A stretch of DNA of 64,000 nt, taken from assembly GCF_014805525.1 (NCBI RefSeq), contig NZ_JACFSZ010000003.1, positions 124,001-188,000 on the forward strand, in the 5' to 3' direction. A model generated the notes under the pieces. It was not told where the DNA came from. It saw only the letters and a program-made list of their open reading frames with translations, and made no database searches. Of this stretch, positions 14,289 through 25,681 are shown one piece after another. Position numbers and translations under genes: made by a program. Source of the stretch: Rhabdothermincola sediminis. GTDB lineage: Bacteria > Actinomycetota > Acidimicrobiia > Acidimicrobiales > Acidimicrobilacustridaceae. Numbering within the stretch: the stretch's first letter is position 1; the number at the start of each line of letters is the position of its first letter.

Positions 14289-16618
14289 CAGCACACCTCC
14301 ATCGGATCGCTCGCTCGGTTCGCCGCCTCGATCGCCCGCCAGACCCGCTCGGCGGTGAGGGGCAGATCGATGTGCCGCACCCCGAGGTGCGCCAGCGCGT
14401 CGATGACCGCGCTCTGCACGGCGGGGGTGGCCCCGATCGTTCCTGACTCGCCGATCCCTTTGACCCCGAGCGGATTGATCGGCGTGGGGGTCTCGAGGGT
14501 GACCAGCTCGAACGAGGGAAGCTCGGCGGCGGAGATCATCCCGTAGTCGGCCAGGTTTGAGGTGGTGGGGTTGCCGTCGGAGTCGTAGCGGACCTCTTCC
14601 AGCAGCGCTTGGGCGACGCCCTGGGCGATGCCGCCGTGGCGCTGGCCTTCGACGATCAGCGGGTTCACGATGCGCCCGGCGTCGTCGCAGGTGACCATGC
14701 GCACCAGTTCCACCCTCCCGGTCTCGACGTCGACCTCCACCACCGCGAGATGGGCGCCGAAGGGGAAGGTGGGGCTGGTGGTCGAGTACATCACGGTCTC
14801 GGCCAGTCCGGCACGGGTCGCGGGGCCGGCGGCAGCGGCCGCTTCGAGCCCGGCCGCAGCGGCCACGTCCGACCAGCTGCAGTCCACCTCGGGAAGGCCG
14901 CCGACGTGGAAACGCCCGGTGCGGGTGTCGAGCGAGACGTCGGTGGCGGGAACACCGAGCAGGCCGCCGGCCACCAGCCGAGCCCGGTCGATGAGTCGGC
15001 TCGTCGCCTCGTGGACCGCCGAGCCGCCGACCTGCAGCGAGCGCGACCCGAAGGTGCCGCTGCCCTCGGCCACCCGGTCGGTGTCGCCGTGGACCACCTC
15101 GATGCGCTCCAGCGGGATGCCGGTGAGGTAGCTCACGATCATCGAGAACGACGTGGCGTGCCCCTGCCCGTGCGCCGAGGAACCGGTGAGCACCGTCACC
15201 CGGCCGTCCGGGTGGATCTCGACCTTGGCATATTCCTCCTGGCCCGCGCCCGGGCCGGCGGTGATCTCCACGTAGACGCTCACCCCGATGCCGAGCAGGC
15301 GGGTGCCGTCACGGCTGCGGCGAGCCGCCTGCTCGGCCCGGAGCTGATCGATGCCGGCCGCGTCGAGGACCAGGTCGAGCGCCCGCTCGTACTCGCCGGT
15401 GTCGTAGACGGTGCCGACCGCGGTCGTGTACGGGAACTTCTCCGCCGGCACCAGGTTGCGGCGCCGCACCTCGATCGGGTCGAGGCCGATCTCGGCGGCG
15501 AAGAGGTCGACGGCCCGCTCGATCGCCGCGGTGGCCTCCGGGCGCCCCGCCCCCCGGTAGGCCTCGGTGGGGGTGGTGTTGGTGACCACGGAACGGGCCT
15601 CGAACTGCGCGGCAGGGATGTCGTAGACGCCGGTGGTCATGGTGCGGGTCATGAAGGTGAGCACCGATCCCATGCTGGGGTAGGCGCCGCAGTCCTGGAC
15701 CACCGACAGCCGGTAGGCCTCGATGGTCCCGTCACGCCGGCCTCCGATGGTGATCTCCTGCACCTGGGCCCGGCCGTGTGGCATCCCGACCATGCTCTCC
15801 GAGCGGGTCTCGGTCCACCGCAGCGGCCTCCCGAGACGGCGGGCGAGGCTGGGCAGAACGAGCTCTTCGGGGGTGGGGCTGATCTTCGCCCCGAACCCAC
15901 CACCGACGTCGGGGGCGATGACGTGCACGTCGCCCTCGTCGAGGCCGTACAGCTCGGCCAGCTTGGTCTTGACCGAGTGCGCGGCCTGGGTACTGATCCA
16001 CATGACCAGCCGGCCGCCACTCCAGGCCACCGCGGCCGAGCGCACCTCGAGCGGGCAGGCGGCGAGGCGCTGGTTCACGAGCCGTTGGCGGACCACCACC
16101 TCGCAACCCTCGAAGAGGTCCGGACCAGGCGGTGGCGGGGCGATCGCGGTGTTGGTGCCGACCTCCGGGAACAGCAGCACCTCGTCGCGCAGCGCCTGCT
16201 CGACGTCGACCACCGCGGGAAGCGGCTCGTAGTCGACGATCACCAGCTCGGCCGCGTCCTCCCCCTGCAGCGGGGACTCGGTGACCACGGCAGCGATGGG
16301 CTCGCCGACGAAGCGCACGGTGCCGGTGGCCAGCCAGGGTCGAGCCATGGCGTCGGGGATCATGCCGGGGATGTACGGGCGAGCCGGGGCCAGATCGTCG
16401 AGGTCGTCCGCGGTGAACACCCCGAGCACCCCGTCAGCCGCGCGAGCTTCCTCGACGTCGACGCCGGCGAGGCGGGCGTGGGCCATCGTCGAACGGACGA
16501 AGGTCACGTACGCGGCGCCGTCGAGGCGCTCGTCGCGCACGTCCGCACAGTACGTGCCGCCCACCGTCAAGAACTTCCGGTCCTCGACCCGAGCGACCCG
16601 CTCCCCCAGTTCGGCCAC
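14288..16618 (-). CDS. coxL: molybdenum hydroxylase large subunit, form II CO-dehydrogenase-like (CoxL)
   Basis: A 776-residue catalytic subunit binding the Mo-cytidine-dinucleotide cofactor. Visible family motifs are RFVGEPIAAVV (about 102-112), PDVGGGFGAKI (about 236-246), the active-site loop AYRGAGR (353-359), GSSAHGQGHATSFSMI and KGIGESGTIG with the essential Glu at about 724. AYRGAGR is the form II signature; form I CO dehydrogenases carry AYxCSFR. CO oxidation is therefore doubtful and the true substrate unknown. GTG 16618 is predicted leaderless (TAGCCT six bases upstream). Unusually, it is not next to coxS-coxM but heads an operon with an ABC exporter. Confidence 0.9.
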   Translation of the reverse strand: MAELGERVARVEDRKFLTVGGTYCADVRDERLDGAAYVTFVRSTMAHARLAGVDVEEARAADGVLGVFTADDLDDLAPARPYIPGMIPDAMARPWLATGTVRFVGEPIAAVVTESPLQGEDAAELVIVDYEPLPAVVDVEQALRDEVLLFPEVGTNTAIAPPPPGPDLFEGCEVVVRQRLVNQRLAACPLEVRSAAVAWSGGRLVMWISTQAAHSVKTKLAELYGLDEGDVHVIAPDVGGGFGAKISPTPEELVLPSLARRLGRPLRWTETRSESMVGMPHGRAQVQEITIGGRRDGTIEAYRLSVVQDCGAYPSMGSVLTFMTRTMTTGVYDIPAAQFEARSVVTNTTPTEAYRGAGRPEATAAIERAVDLFAAEIGLDPIEVRRRNLVPAEKFPYTTAVGTVYDTGEYERALDLVLDAAGIDQLRAEQAARRSRDGTRLLGIGVSVYVEITAGPGAGQEEYAKVEIHPDGRVTVLTGSSAHGQGHATSFSMIVSYLTGIPLERIEVVHGDTDRVAEGSGTFGSRSLQVGGSAVHEATSRLIDRARLVAGGLLGVPATDVSLDTRTGRFHVGGLPEVDCSWSDVAAAAGLEAAAAAGPATRAGLAETVMYSTTSPTFPFGAHLAVVEVDVETGRVELVRMVTCDDAGRIVNPLIVEGQRHGGIAQGVAQALLEEVRYDSDGNPTTSNLADYGMISAAELPSFELVTLETPTPINPLGVKGIGESGTIGATPAVQSAVIDALAHLGVRHIDLPLTAERVWRAIEAANRASDPMEVC

Positions 16619-16624
16619 CGGGGC

Positions 16625-16630
16625 AGGCTA
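16625..16630 (-). promoter_or_regulatory. -10 element for coxL-ABC exporter operon
   Basis: TAGCCT on the minus strand ends 6 bases before GTG 16618. It sits in the 49-base gap downstream of the ftsB-like stop. Confidence 0.5.
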
Positions 16631-16667
16631 CCGCCGTCGAGCTCGAACGCTGGACGCCGGTGCCCTC

Positions 16668-18340
<1,673 letters not shown>

Positions 18341-19732
18341 CTACGAGGTGGGGTATCCAGGATCCACACCCTGACGACCTGCAGGCCGAACCGAACCCAG
18401 CGGCGGGCCTGCGGCCTCCCGCTCCTCGACCGCCCTCCGGTACCGGTTCGCCGCGGCGCGCAGCGCGGCGTCGGGATCGATCCCGTGCCGGCGGGCCTCG
18501 TCCACCAGTGCGAACAGTCGCTCGCCCACGTCGGTCGACGCGAGCGTCGGCGGCTCCGGGAGCGCCACCCCCCGCTCGCCCAGCGCCGCCGCCTTCTTCT
18601 GCACCTTCAGGGCGTACAACAGCGCCGGCAGGTGAGTCGGGATGCCCTCGAAGATGCTCTCGCGGCCCTTCTCGGCCTGCTTGATCCGCTCCCAGTTGCG
18701 GGCCACGTCCTCCGGGCCGGCCACCTCGACGTCGCCGAACACGTGGGGATGCCGGGCCCGCAGCTTGTCGTGGATGCCGTTCGCCACGTCGGCGAGGGTG
18801 AACTGCCCCGCCTCCTCGGCCAGGGTGGTGTGGAAGACCACCTGCAACAGCAGGTCCCCCAGCTCCTCCTCCAGCAGCTCGTAGGCACCCGGGCGGTCCT
18901 CGGCCACCGCGTCGATGGCGTCGAGCACCTCGTAGGTCTCCTCCACCAGGTGCCGGGTGAGGCTCTCGTGGGTCTGCTCCCGATCCCACGGGCACTCCCG
19001 GCGCAGCACCGCCACCAGCTCCGCGAAGCGGGCCACTTCGCGGGCGACCGGCGCGGCGAGGGCGGGGATCCACAGGGAGGTGAGGTGGTCGGCCTCGACG
19101 CGATCCAGCTCGACCCACCGCACCGGCTCCACCACCTCGTCGGGAAGCCCAAGGCGGCGCAGCACCGTCACCGTGGCGTCCGGCGGCAGACACGGCTCGG
19201 TTCCGGCGTCGAGGGTGAGCTTGACCTCCGAAAGCACGTCGGGCGAGTCGCATTGGGCCACGAGCAACGGGCCCCGCTCGCCGGCGGCGTCGACCGCGAA
19301 GCGCTGGCCGTCCACCAGCCGGACGCCGGCCGCGACCGGATCGATCCCGAGGCGGGCCCACGCCAGGTCCGCGAACGACAGCGCCGCCAGCACCTCGACC
19401 TCGACCCGATCGTCGCTCCCGAGCAGCTCGACGCTCCGCTCGGCCACCACCGGTGAGCCCGGCACGAGGTAGAGCACCTCCCCCGCTTCGTTCGCGGCGG
19501 CGACCAGCTTCTCGACGATGCCCCGGTACACCGCGTCGAGCGTGTCCAGCGAGTCGTAGAGGTGGTCGAAGGAGCGGGCATCGGGCACCACCGTCACCGC
19601 GGGATGGCGCCGGGTCCGCACGAACCGGCGCTCGATCCGCTCGATGGCGGCCAGCGTTTCCGAGGTGACCAGGTCGGCGCCCGCGGGGCCGAGCCCGGCG
19701 ACGACCACTCGGGGGACGGCCACCACGGCCAC
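18341..19732 (-). CDS. mazG: MazG nucleotide pyrophosphohydrolase with N-terminal tetrapyrrole-methylase-like domain
   Basis: A 463-residue fusion. Residues 1-220 resemble a TP-methylase-like domain (VVVAGLGPAGADLVTSETL, VLYLVPGSPVVAERSV). Residues 240-430 are MazG (RRECPWDREQTHESLTRHL, EETYEVLDAIDA, EELGDLLLQVVFH, NWERIKQAEKGR), with the paired Glu residues that bind Mg. The YabN-like fusion is known in Firmicutes and many actinobacteria. MazG hydrolyses noncanonical NTPs to NMP plus pyrophosphate. GTG 19732 follows the surA stop by four bases. The mfd-surA-mazG-eno order matches mycobacteria except that lpqU is replaced by a PPIase. Confidence 0.9.
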   Translation of the reverse strand: MAVVAVPRVVVAGLGPAGADLVTSETLAAIERIERRFVRTRRHPAVTVVPDARSFDHLYDSLDTLDAVYRGIVEKLVAAANEAGEVLYLVPGSPVVAERSVELLGSDDRVEVEVLAALSFADLAWARLGIDPVAAGVRLVDGQRFAVDAAGERGPLLVAQCDSPDVLSEVKLTLDAGTEPCLPPDATVTVLRRLGLPDEVVEPVRWVELDRVEADHLTSLWIPALAAPVAREVARFAELVAVLRRECPWDREQTHESLTRHLVEETYEVLDAIDAVAEDRPGAYELLEEELGDLLLQVVFHTTLAEEAGQFTLADVANGIHDKLRARHPHVFGDVEVAGPEDVARNWERIKQAEKGRESIFEGIPTHLPALLYALKVQKKAAALGERGVALPEPPTLASTDVGERLFALVDEARRHGIDPDAALRAAANRYRRAVEEREAAGPPLGSVRPAGRQGVDPGYPTS

Positions 19733-19736
19733 CTCG

Positions 19737-20789
19737 TCAGGGCGCAGTGTCGGACGGGCCCAACAGGGCGGGCACCGACGTGGTCGGTGACGCCGCGCCT
19801 TCCGGGGGCACCACCACCTGCGGGTACTGCTCCGGATCCCACCGCCCCCACTTCGGGTCGATCGTCACCTCCGCCCGGCGCACCGCGTCGCTCAGCCAGG
19901 CGTCGAACGCCGGGTTCGCCCCCGAGGCCCGCTGCTGCTCCAGGTACTGGCGGATGGCGGTGGCGATCTCCTCGAACGGCGGGACCCCCTTGGCCCGCAC
20001 CAGGAGCAGGTGGACCCCGAACTCCGTCTCCACCGGGCCGGTCACCTCACCCGGCGTCGCGGCGAACGCCGCGTCCTCGAAGGCGGCCACGAACTGGCCC
20101 CGGGGCTGGCAGCCGAGGTCGCCGCCCGCCGATGCGCTGCCCGTGTCCTTGGAGACCTCCCGGGCCAAGGCGGCGAAGTCCTCGCCGGCTCCGATGCGAG
20201 CCAGCGCCGCCTCGGCCTGCTCCCTGGTGTCGACCAGGATGTGGCTCAGGCACGCGAACTCCCCGTTGCGCTCGACGATGGCATCGATGTTCTGGTCGTA
20301 GTAGGCGCGGACCTCGTCATCGGTCACCTCGCCCAGCGGCTCGGCCGCCAGCTCCCGCTCCAGCGCGAGGCGGTTGGCCAGACTGGTGACCTGCCGGTCG
20401 ATGAACGCCTGCGGGAACGACCCCGCCGACGTGCCGATCTGCTGCTCGGCCTGCGCCCGGTCCTCGCTGGTGGGCTCGACCCCCCGCTGGGCCAGCTCAT
20501 CGGCGATGAGCGCGTCGATCACCAGCGAACTGAGCACCTGCGTACTGAACGCGCTGGAGTACGAGCCCTCGGTGGGGCCGTAGACCGCCACCCCCTGCGC
20601 CTCGAGGTTCGAGCGCACGGTGGCGTTGGAGGCCAGCGCGTCGAGGTCGTCGAGGAGGTCTTGCTGGGAGATGGCCACGCCGTTCACCACGGCGGCGTCG
20701 GCCGCGCCGACACCACTGCCGCCGGTGGCACACGAAGCGGGCAGCAGCATGGCGACGAGCGCGACGAGCAGCAGGGGAAGACGACGCAT
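19737..20789 (-). CDS. exported peptidyl-prolyl isomerase / SurA-PrsA-like chaperone
   Basis: A 350-residue exported protein. The signal sequence is MRRLPLLLVALVAMLLPASC; the cysteine may be lipidated although the lipobox is imperfect. A SurA_N-like helical region follows (VNGVAISQQDLLDDLDAL). A parvulin domain then covers about 195-290 (ACLSHILVDTREQAEAAL, FAALAREVSKD, GGDLGCQPRGQFV, VETEFGVHLLLV). It should assist folding of secreted proteins. ATG 20789 is supported by the signal peptide and by TAGGCT ten bases upstream. The longer open frame upstream antisenses mfd and has no support. Confidence 0.88.
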   Translation of the reverse strand: MRRLPLLLVALVAMLLPASCATGGSGVGAADAAVVNGVAISQQDLLDDLDALASNATVRSNLEAQGVAVYGPTEGSYSSAFSTQVLSSLVIDALIADELAQRGVEPTSEDRAQAEQQIGTSAGSFPQAFIDRQVTSLANRLALERELAAEPLGEVTDDEVRAYYDQNIDAIVERNGEFACLSHILVDTREQAEAALARIGAGEDFAALAREVSKDTGSASAGGDLGCQPRGQFVAAFEDAAFAATPGEVTGPVETEFGVHLLLVRAKGVPPFEEIATAIRQYLEQQRASGANPAFDAWLSDAVRRAEVTIDPKWGRWDPEQYPQVVVPPEGAASPTTSVPALLGPSDTAP

Positions 20790-20799
20790 GAGGATCGCG

Positions 20800-20805
20800 A
20801 GCCTA
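20800..20805 (-). promoter_or_regulatory. -10 element for surA-mazG
   Basis: TAGGCT on the minus strand ends 10 bases before ATG 20789, in the 52-base gap after mfd. It predicts a near-leaderless message. Confidence 0.4.
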
Positions 20806-20841
20806 CGGATCGGCGGGATGCCGCACCAGTCGGCCCACCGG

Positions 20842-23800
20842 TCAGCCCACGAGCTCACCGAGCGCCGCCACCACCTCGCTCGCCGCGCCGGGCGCGCTGC
20901 GCAGCGGGAGCTGGAGCTGACCGGCGTCGGGCTTGTACACCGCGCCCTTGAACAGCCGCTCCAGGCGCACGGTGCGGCTCGCACTGAGCTGGATCGGCGA
21001 GATGCGGGCCACCAGCTTCGGCCCCCCGAAGCCCGAACCCTTCACCACCGTCACCTCCCGCACCCCGGCGCGCACGCACGCCGCTCGCAGCGTCGCCACC
21101 TCCAGGAGGGCTTCGGCCGCCGGTGGCACCGGCCCGTAGCGGTCCAGCCACTCGGCACGGATGTCGGCCACCTCCTCCTCACTGGTGACCGCGGCCAACC
21201 GCCGGTAGGCCTCCAGCCGCAGCTCCTCGCGCTCCACGTAGTCCTTCGGGAGGTGCGCGTCGATCGGCAGCTCCAGCTTGATCTCCGCCGGCTCCCGGGG
21301 CTGCTCGCCCTTCAGCTCCGCCACCGCCTCGGTGACCATCTGGCAGTACAGGTCGTAGCCCACCGCGGCGATGTGCCCGGACTGGCCGGTGCCGAGCAGG
21401 TTGCCCGCCCCGCGGATCTCCAGGTCACGCATGGCGATCTTGAACCCCGAACCCAACTCGGTGGCCTCACCGATGGTCTTGAGGCGCTCGTAGGCCTCCT
21501 CGGTGAGCGCCCGGTCCGGGGGGTAGAAGAGGTACGCGTAGGCCCGCTGGCCGGCACGACCCACCCGGCCACGGAGCTGGTGGAGCTGGCCGAGTCCCAA
21601 CAGATCCGCCCGGTCGACCACCAAGGTGTTGACGGTGGGCATGTCGATGCCGGACTCGATGATCGTCGTGCACACCAGCACGTCGTAGTGACCCTCCCAG
21701 AAGTCGAGCACCACCCGCTCGAGGGTGCCCTCGTCCATCTGGCCGTGGGCGATGGCGATGCGGGCCTCGGGCACCAGCTCCCGGAGCTCCTCGGCCACGT
21801 GCTCGATGTCCTGCACCCGGTTGTGCACGAAGAACACCTGACCCTCGCGCAGCAGCTCTCTGCGGATCGCCTCGGCGACGGCCCGATCGTCGTACTCCCC
21901 GACGTAGGTGAGGATCGGTTGGCGCTCCGCGGGCGGGGTGTTGAGCAGGGTGAGGTCGCGGATGCCGGTGAGGCTCATCTCCAGCGTGCGGGGGATCGGG
22001 GTCGCGGTCAGCGTGAGCACGTCCACCTCCGCCCGGAGCTGTTTGATCGCCTCCTTGTGCGCCACCCCGAAACGCTGCTCCTCGTCCACCACCAGCAGGC
22101 CGAGGCGAGCGAACCGCACATCGCTCGACAGCAGCCGGTGGGTGCCGATGACCACGTCGACGTCCCCGTTCCCGAGCCCCGCTATGACCTGGCGGGCCTG
22201 GGCCTCGGTCAGGAACCGGCTCAGCACCTCGACCCGCACCGGGAACGGGGCGAAGCGCTCGCTGAAGGTCTGGAAGTGCTGCTGCGCGAGCAGGGTGGTG
22301 GGCACCAGCACCGCCGCCTGCTTGCCGTCCTGCACCGCCTTGAACACCGCCCGCAGCGCCACCTCGGTCTTGCCGAAGCCGACGTCGCCACACACCAGGC
22401 GATCCATCGGCGCGGGCGACTCCATGTCGGCCTTCACCTCCTCGATGGCCTTGAGCTGATCAGGGGTCTCCTCGAACGGGAACGCCTCCTCCAGCTCACG
22501 CTGCCAGGGGGTGTCGGGGGCGAACGCGTGGCCCGGGGTGTGCACCCGCTTCTGGTAGAGCACCACCAGCTCCTGGGCGATCTCGGTGACCGCGGCCCGC
22601 ACCTTGGCCTTCGTCTTGTGCCACTCGCTGCCACCCAGCCGGCTCAACGACGGGGAGTCGCCACCGGTGTAGTGACGCACCGCGTCGATCTGATCGGAGG
22701 GCACGTAGAGCCGGTCGTCGCCCCGGTACTCGAGCAGCAGGTAGTCGCGCTCGACCCCGCCGATCGCCCGCTTGACCATCCCGCCGTAGCGGGCCACCCC
22801 GTGCTGGTGGTGCACGACGTAGTCGCCGGGCTTGAGGTCGTCGAAGAAGCCCTGGGCCCCACGGCGCCGGGGGCGGGCCCGGCGGTGTGCCCGGCGGCGA
22901 CCGGTGACGTCGCTCTCGGTGAGCACGGCCAGCTTCACCTCGGGCAGCACGAACCCGCGCTCCAGCGGGGCCACCACCACGTGCCCGCCGGGCTCGGCCA
23001 GCTTCGCCTCGCCGGGCCCCTCGAGCGCCAGGTGCAGACCCTGGTCGGCCAGCAGGTCGCGCACCCGGGCCGCGGAGCCGGGCCCGTCGGCGGCGACCAC
23101 CACCCGGAAGCCCTCGGCCAGCAGGTCGGCGAGCTGGCGCACCAGCGACGACCCGTCGCCCACCACCGGGTCCCAGCCCCGGGCGGTGACCGTGACCACA
23201 TCCGGTCCCTCCGGTGCGGTCGTCACCGTCCACACCGGCGCGGCGGTGTGGACCAGCAGCCGGTCGAAGGGCAGGTGCAGCGGTGGGAACGACTCCCCGC
23301 CGGCATCCCAGGTCCGCGACAGGCTTTGGGCGAGATCCGCCTCCTCGGCGAGCAGGTCGGCGGCGCGGTCCCGCATCCGCCGGGGCTCGACCACCAGGAC
23401 CTGCGCGTCCTCGTCGAGGAGGTCGAACAGCACGTGCTCCTCGTCGGTGAGCCACGGCAGCCACGACTCCATCCCGTCGAACGTCGATCCTTCCGCCAGC
23501 CGCTCCCACTGCTCGCGACCCCACGGTTGGGTGGCGACGAGCTCCGTCGCCCGGCGGCGCACCTCCTCGGTGGGCAGCAGCTCCCGGCTGGGGAAGATCT
23601 CCACCTCGGCGAGATCCGCGGTGGAGCGTTGATCGGCCACCGAGAACCGGGTGAGGCGGTCGACCTCGTCCCCCCACAGGTCGATTCGCACCGGCTCGTC
23701 GGCGGTCGAGGGGAACACGTCGACGATCGACCCGCGCACCGCCACCTCGCCCCGGTGCTCGACCAGGTGCTCGCGGCGGTAGCCCGCCGCCACCAACCGG

Positions 23801-24336
23801 TCCACCAGCTGGGTGGAATCGAGCTGATCGCCGTGGCCGACGACGATCGGCGCCACGTCCTCCACGTGCGGGCCGAGGCGCTGCACCAGCGCCCGCACCG
23901 GAGCCACCACCACCCGCGGCCGGCGCCCGGGCTCTCGCAGCCGCCACAGCACCCGCAGCCGCCGCCCCATGGTCTCCACGCCGGGGCTCACCCGCTCGAA
24001 GGGCAACGTCTCCCAAGCGGGGAACAGCTCGACGTCTCCGGCGCCGAGGAAGGCCGCCAGGTCGTGATGGAGTCGATCGGCCTCGGTGGTGGTGGGAACC
24101 GCGACCACGATCGGGCGCCGCGACGACACCCCGGCCAAGCCGGCGATGACGATGGCACGGGCCGGCTCCGGGACGCCCAGCACCGCGCTGGCGCTCCCGA
24201 GCACCTGCGTGATCGCAGGGTCGTCGCGCACGAGCAGGGGCAGATCGGTCAGGGTCATGGCGAGGTCGGGCCCGCCCGGGGCCCTCGGTCGAGTCTCGCC
24301 ACCGGGAGACGGCATCACCACCAGGTCGTCGGTCAC
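20842..24336 (-). CDS. mfd: transcription-repair coupling factor Mfd
   Basis: A 1164-residue Mfd with the usual order. The UvrB-like N-terminus is [18 protein letters not shown] through [12 protein letters not shown]. The RNA-polymerase-interacting Tudor-like domain is [17 protein letters not shown]. The RecG-like helicase has Walker [15 protein letters not shown], the DEEQ box [10 protein letters not shown] and motif [21 protein letters not shown]. The TRCF C-terminal domain is [17 protein letters not shown]. It displaces stalled polymerase and recruits UvrA. GTG 24336 overlaps the pth stop (GTGA). A start at the internal ATG of MTLTDLPLL, about 26 codons later, would also fit. Confidence 0.96.
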   Translation of the reverse strand: MTDDLVVMPSPGGETRPRAPGGPDLAMTLTDLPLLVRDDPAITQVLGSASAVLGVPEPARAIVIAGLAGVSSRRPIVVAVPTTTEADRLHHDLAAFLGAGDVELFPAWETLPFERVSPGVETMGRRLRVLWRLREPGRRPRVVVAPVRALVQRLGPHVEDVAPIVVGHGDQLDSTQLVDRLVAAGYRREHLVEHRGEVAVRGSIVDVFPSTADEPVRIDLWGDEVDRLTRFSVADQRSTADLAEVEIFPSRELLPTEEVRRRATELVATQPWGREQWERLAEGSTFDGMESWLPWLTDEEHVLFDLLDEDAQVLVVEPRRMRDRAADLLAEEADLAQSLSRTWDAGGESFPPLHLPFDRLLVHTAAPVWTVTTAPEGPDVVTVTARGWDPVVGDGSSLVRQLADLLAEGFRVVVAADGPGSAARVRDLLADQGLHLALEGPGEAKLAEPGGHVVVAPLERGFVLPEVKLAVLTESDVTGRRRAHRRARPRRRGAQGFFDDLKPGDYVVHHQHGVARYGGMVKRAIGGVERDYLLLEYRGDDRLYVPSDQIDAVRHYTGGDSPSLSRLGGSEWHKTKAKVRAAVTEIAQELVVLYQKRVHTPGHAFAPDTPWQRELEEAFPFEETPDQLKAIEEVKADMESPAPMDRLVCGDVGFGKTEVALRAVFKAVQDGKQAAVLVPTTLLAQQHFQTFSERFAPFPVRVEVLSRFLTEAQARQVIAGLGNGDVDVVIGTHRLLSSDVRFARLGLLVVDEEQRFGVAHKEAIKQLRAEVDVLTLTATPIPRTLEMSLTGIRDLTLLNTPPAERQPILTYVGEYDDRAVAEAIRRELLREGQVFFVHNRVQDIEHVAEELRELVPEARIAIAHGQMDEGTLERVVLDFWEGHYDVLVCTTIIESGIDMPTVNTLVVDRADLLGLGQLHQLRGRVGRAGQRAYAYLFYPPDRALTEEAYERLKTIGEATELGSGFKIAMRDLEIRGAGNLLGTGQSGHIAAVGYDLYCQMVTEAVAELKGEQPREPAEIKLELPIDAHLPKDYVEREELRLEAYRRLAAVTSEEEVADIRAEWLDRYGPVPPAAEALLEVATLRAACVRAGVREVTVVKGSGFGGPKLVARISPIQLSASRTVRLERLFKGAVYKPDAGQLQLPLRSAPGAASEVVAALGELVG

Positions 24337-24908
24337 GTGGCGTTGAACCTGGTCATGGCCGCCTGCGGCCCCTCGGCGAGGATCACTTCGACCGCGTCCG
24401 CGGCGTCCCGGACCGCCTCGTCGAGGGCGGCGCGTTCGGACCGGCTGGCGCGCTGCAGCACGTGGTCGGCACCCCGCTCCCGGTCAGGCGGCTTGCCCAC
24501 CCCGATCCGCACCCGGACGAACTCCGCGCTGTGGAGGTGGGCCTTGATCGAGCGCAGCCCGTTGTGGCCCGCCAGTCCGCCACCGACCTTCACCTTGAGC
24601 CGGCCCACGGGCAGATCCAGCTCGTCGTGGACCACCACCAGCCGATGGAGGTCATCGATGCCGTTGTGGCGGACGAGAGGAGCGACCGCTTCACCCGAGA
24701 GGTTCATGTACGTCTGCGGCTCGGCCAGCACCACCCGGCGGCCGTCGATCAGCACCTCGGCGACCCGAGCCCGCTGCCGGCTCCGGCGGAACCGGCCGCC
24801 GTGGCGGGACGCGAGCAGTTCGACGACGTCGAAACCGACGTTGTGCCGGGTGCCGGCGTACTCCCGTCCCGGATTGCCGAGCCCGACCACGAGCAGGTCG
24901 GCTGCCAT
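24333..24908 (-). CDS. pth: peptidyl-tRNA hydrolase
   Basis: A 191-residue Pth that recycles tRNA from dropped-off peptidyl-tRNA. LLVVGLGNPGREYAGTRHNVGF contains the catalytic His (about 22) and the conserved Asn. QTYMNLSGEAV and VVHDELDLPVGRLKV hold the substrate-binding Asn and the catalytic Asp, and GGLAGHNGLRSI is the third motif. The length is standard. The ATG follows the rplY stop by 12 bases, and the TGA overlaps mfd, as in mycobacteria. Confidence 0.96.
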   Translation of the reverse strand: MAADLLVVGLGNPGREYAGTRHNVGFDVVELLASRHGGRFRRSRQRARVAEVLIDGRRVVLAEPQTYMNLSGEAVAPLVRHNGIDDLHRLVVVHDELDLPVGRLKVKVGGGLAGHNGLRSIKAHLHSAEFVRVRIGVGKPPDRERGADHVLQRASRSERAALDEAVRDAADAVEVILAEGPQAAMTRFNAT

Positions 24909-24920
24909 GGGGCGTGACGG

Positions 24921-25583
24921 CTACTCGCCGCTCTCCTCGCCCTCGCCGGTCTCGGCACCGGCCGCCTCAGCACCCTCTCCGGCTTCGCCCCCTTCAGCCG
25001 ACCCGGCGGCGCCAGCCCCCACCACGGTGAAGCGGGTGGCCACGCCCGCCACGACCGGTGTGGAGGGATCGACGTCGGTGGTGACCCCGTCGGGGAGCTG
25101 GAGGTCGCCGACGGTGACCGCCGAGCCCACCGTGAGCGAGGAGACATCGGCTTCGATCTGACCCGGGATGCTGGTGGGCTTGGCCTTCACCGTGAGCGAC
25201 TTCATCTGCTGCTCGGCGATGCCCTTGGCGCTCTCGACCTCCTTGGCCTCGCCGACCACCACGATCGGGACCTCCACCTCGACCGGGGCGTCCGGGTCGA
25301 CCCGGAGGAAGTCGACGTGGAGCACCTCGCGGCGGACGGGATCGCGCTGGAGGTCCTTGACGATGGTGAGATCCGTCCGACCGTCGATGTCGAGCGCGAT
25401 GAGCGCGTTCACCCCGGCTTCGGTGGTCAGCACCCGGCGCAGCTCGGACCAGACGACGGCCACCGGCACCGGGTCAGCGCCCATCCCGTACACGACACCG
25501 GGGATCTTGCCCTCGGCCCGAAGTCGGCCGGCGGCGCGGGAACCGGGGGCGCGCCCCGTCTCGGCGGTCAAGGTCAGCTCCAT
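24921..25583 (-). CDS. rplY: 50S ribosomal protein bL25, CTC type
   Basis: A 220-residue bL25 of the long Ctc/TL5 form: a 5S-rRNA-binding N-terminal domain (ETGRAPGSRAAGRLRAEGKIPGVVYG, given here only as a span of residues 8-33) and a C-terminal beta domain (VEVPIVVVGEAKEVESAKG, SIPGQIEADVSSLTVGSAV). It ends in a Glu/Gly/Ala-rich acidic tail. ATG 25583 starts at the conserved MELTLTAE, and a TAGCAT hexamer ends 10 bases upstream. ATG 25595, adding MAGL, is an alternative. It heads the rplY-pth-mfd operon. Confidence 0.94.
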   Translation of the reverse strand: MELTLTAETGRAPGSRAAGRLRAEGKIPGVVYGMGADPVPVAVVWSELRRVLTTEAGVNALIALDIDGRTDLTIVKDLQRDPVRREVLHVDFLRVDPDAPVEVEVPIVVVGEAKEVESAKGIAEQQMKSLTVKAKPTSIPGQIEADVSSLTVGSAVTVGDLQLPDGVTTDVDPSTPVVAGVATRFTVVGAGAAGSAEGGEAGEGAEAAGAETGEGEESGE

Positions 25584-25593
25584 AAGGCCGGCC

Positions 25594-25599
25594 ATGCTA
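25594..25599 (-). promoter_or_regulatory. -10 element for rplY-pth-mfd
   Basis: TAGCAT on the minus strand, 10 bases before ATG 25583. If real, transcription starts downstream of the alternative ATG at 25595 and excludes it. Confidence 0.35.
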
Positions 25600-25681
25600 C
25601 CGGCCCCCGATCGGGGGAGCGAACCCGCCCAGGGGACCTTCGACCCTAGGCGAGCGCCCTCGAGCACATGAAGCTGGCGGC

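Noticed and set aside
20620-25161. A 1513-codon open frame on the plus strand opposite mfd, pth and rplY
   Set aside because: It is antisense to three certain genes, and its translation has the Arg/Gly/His-rich composition of a GC-driven shadow frame with no recognisable domain.
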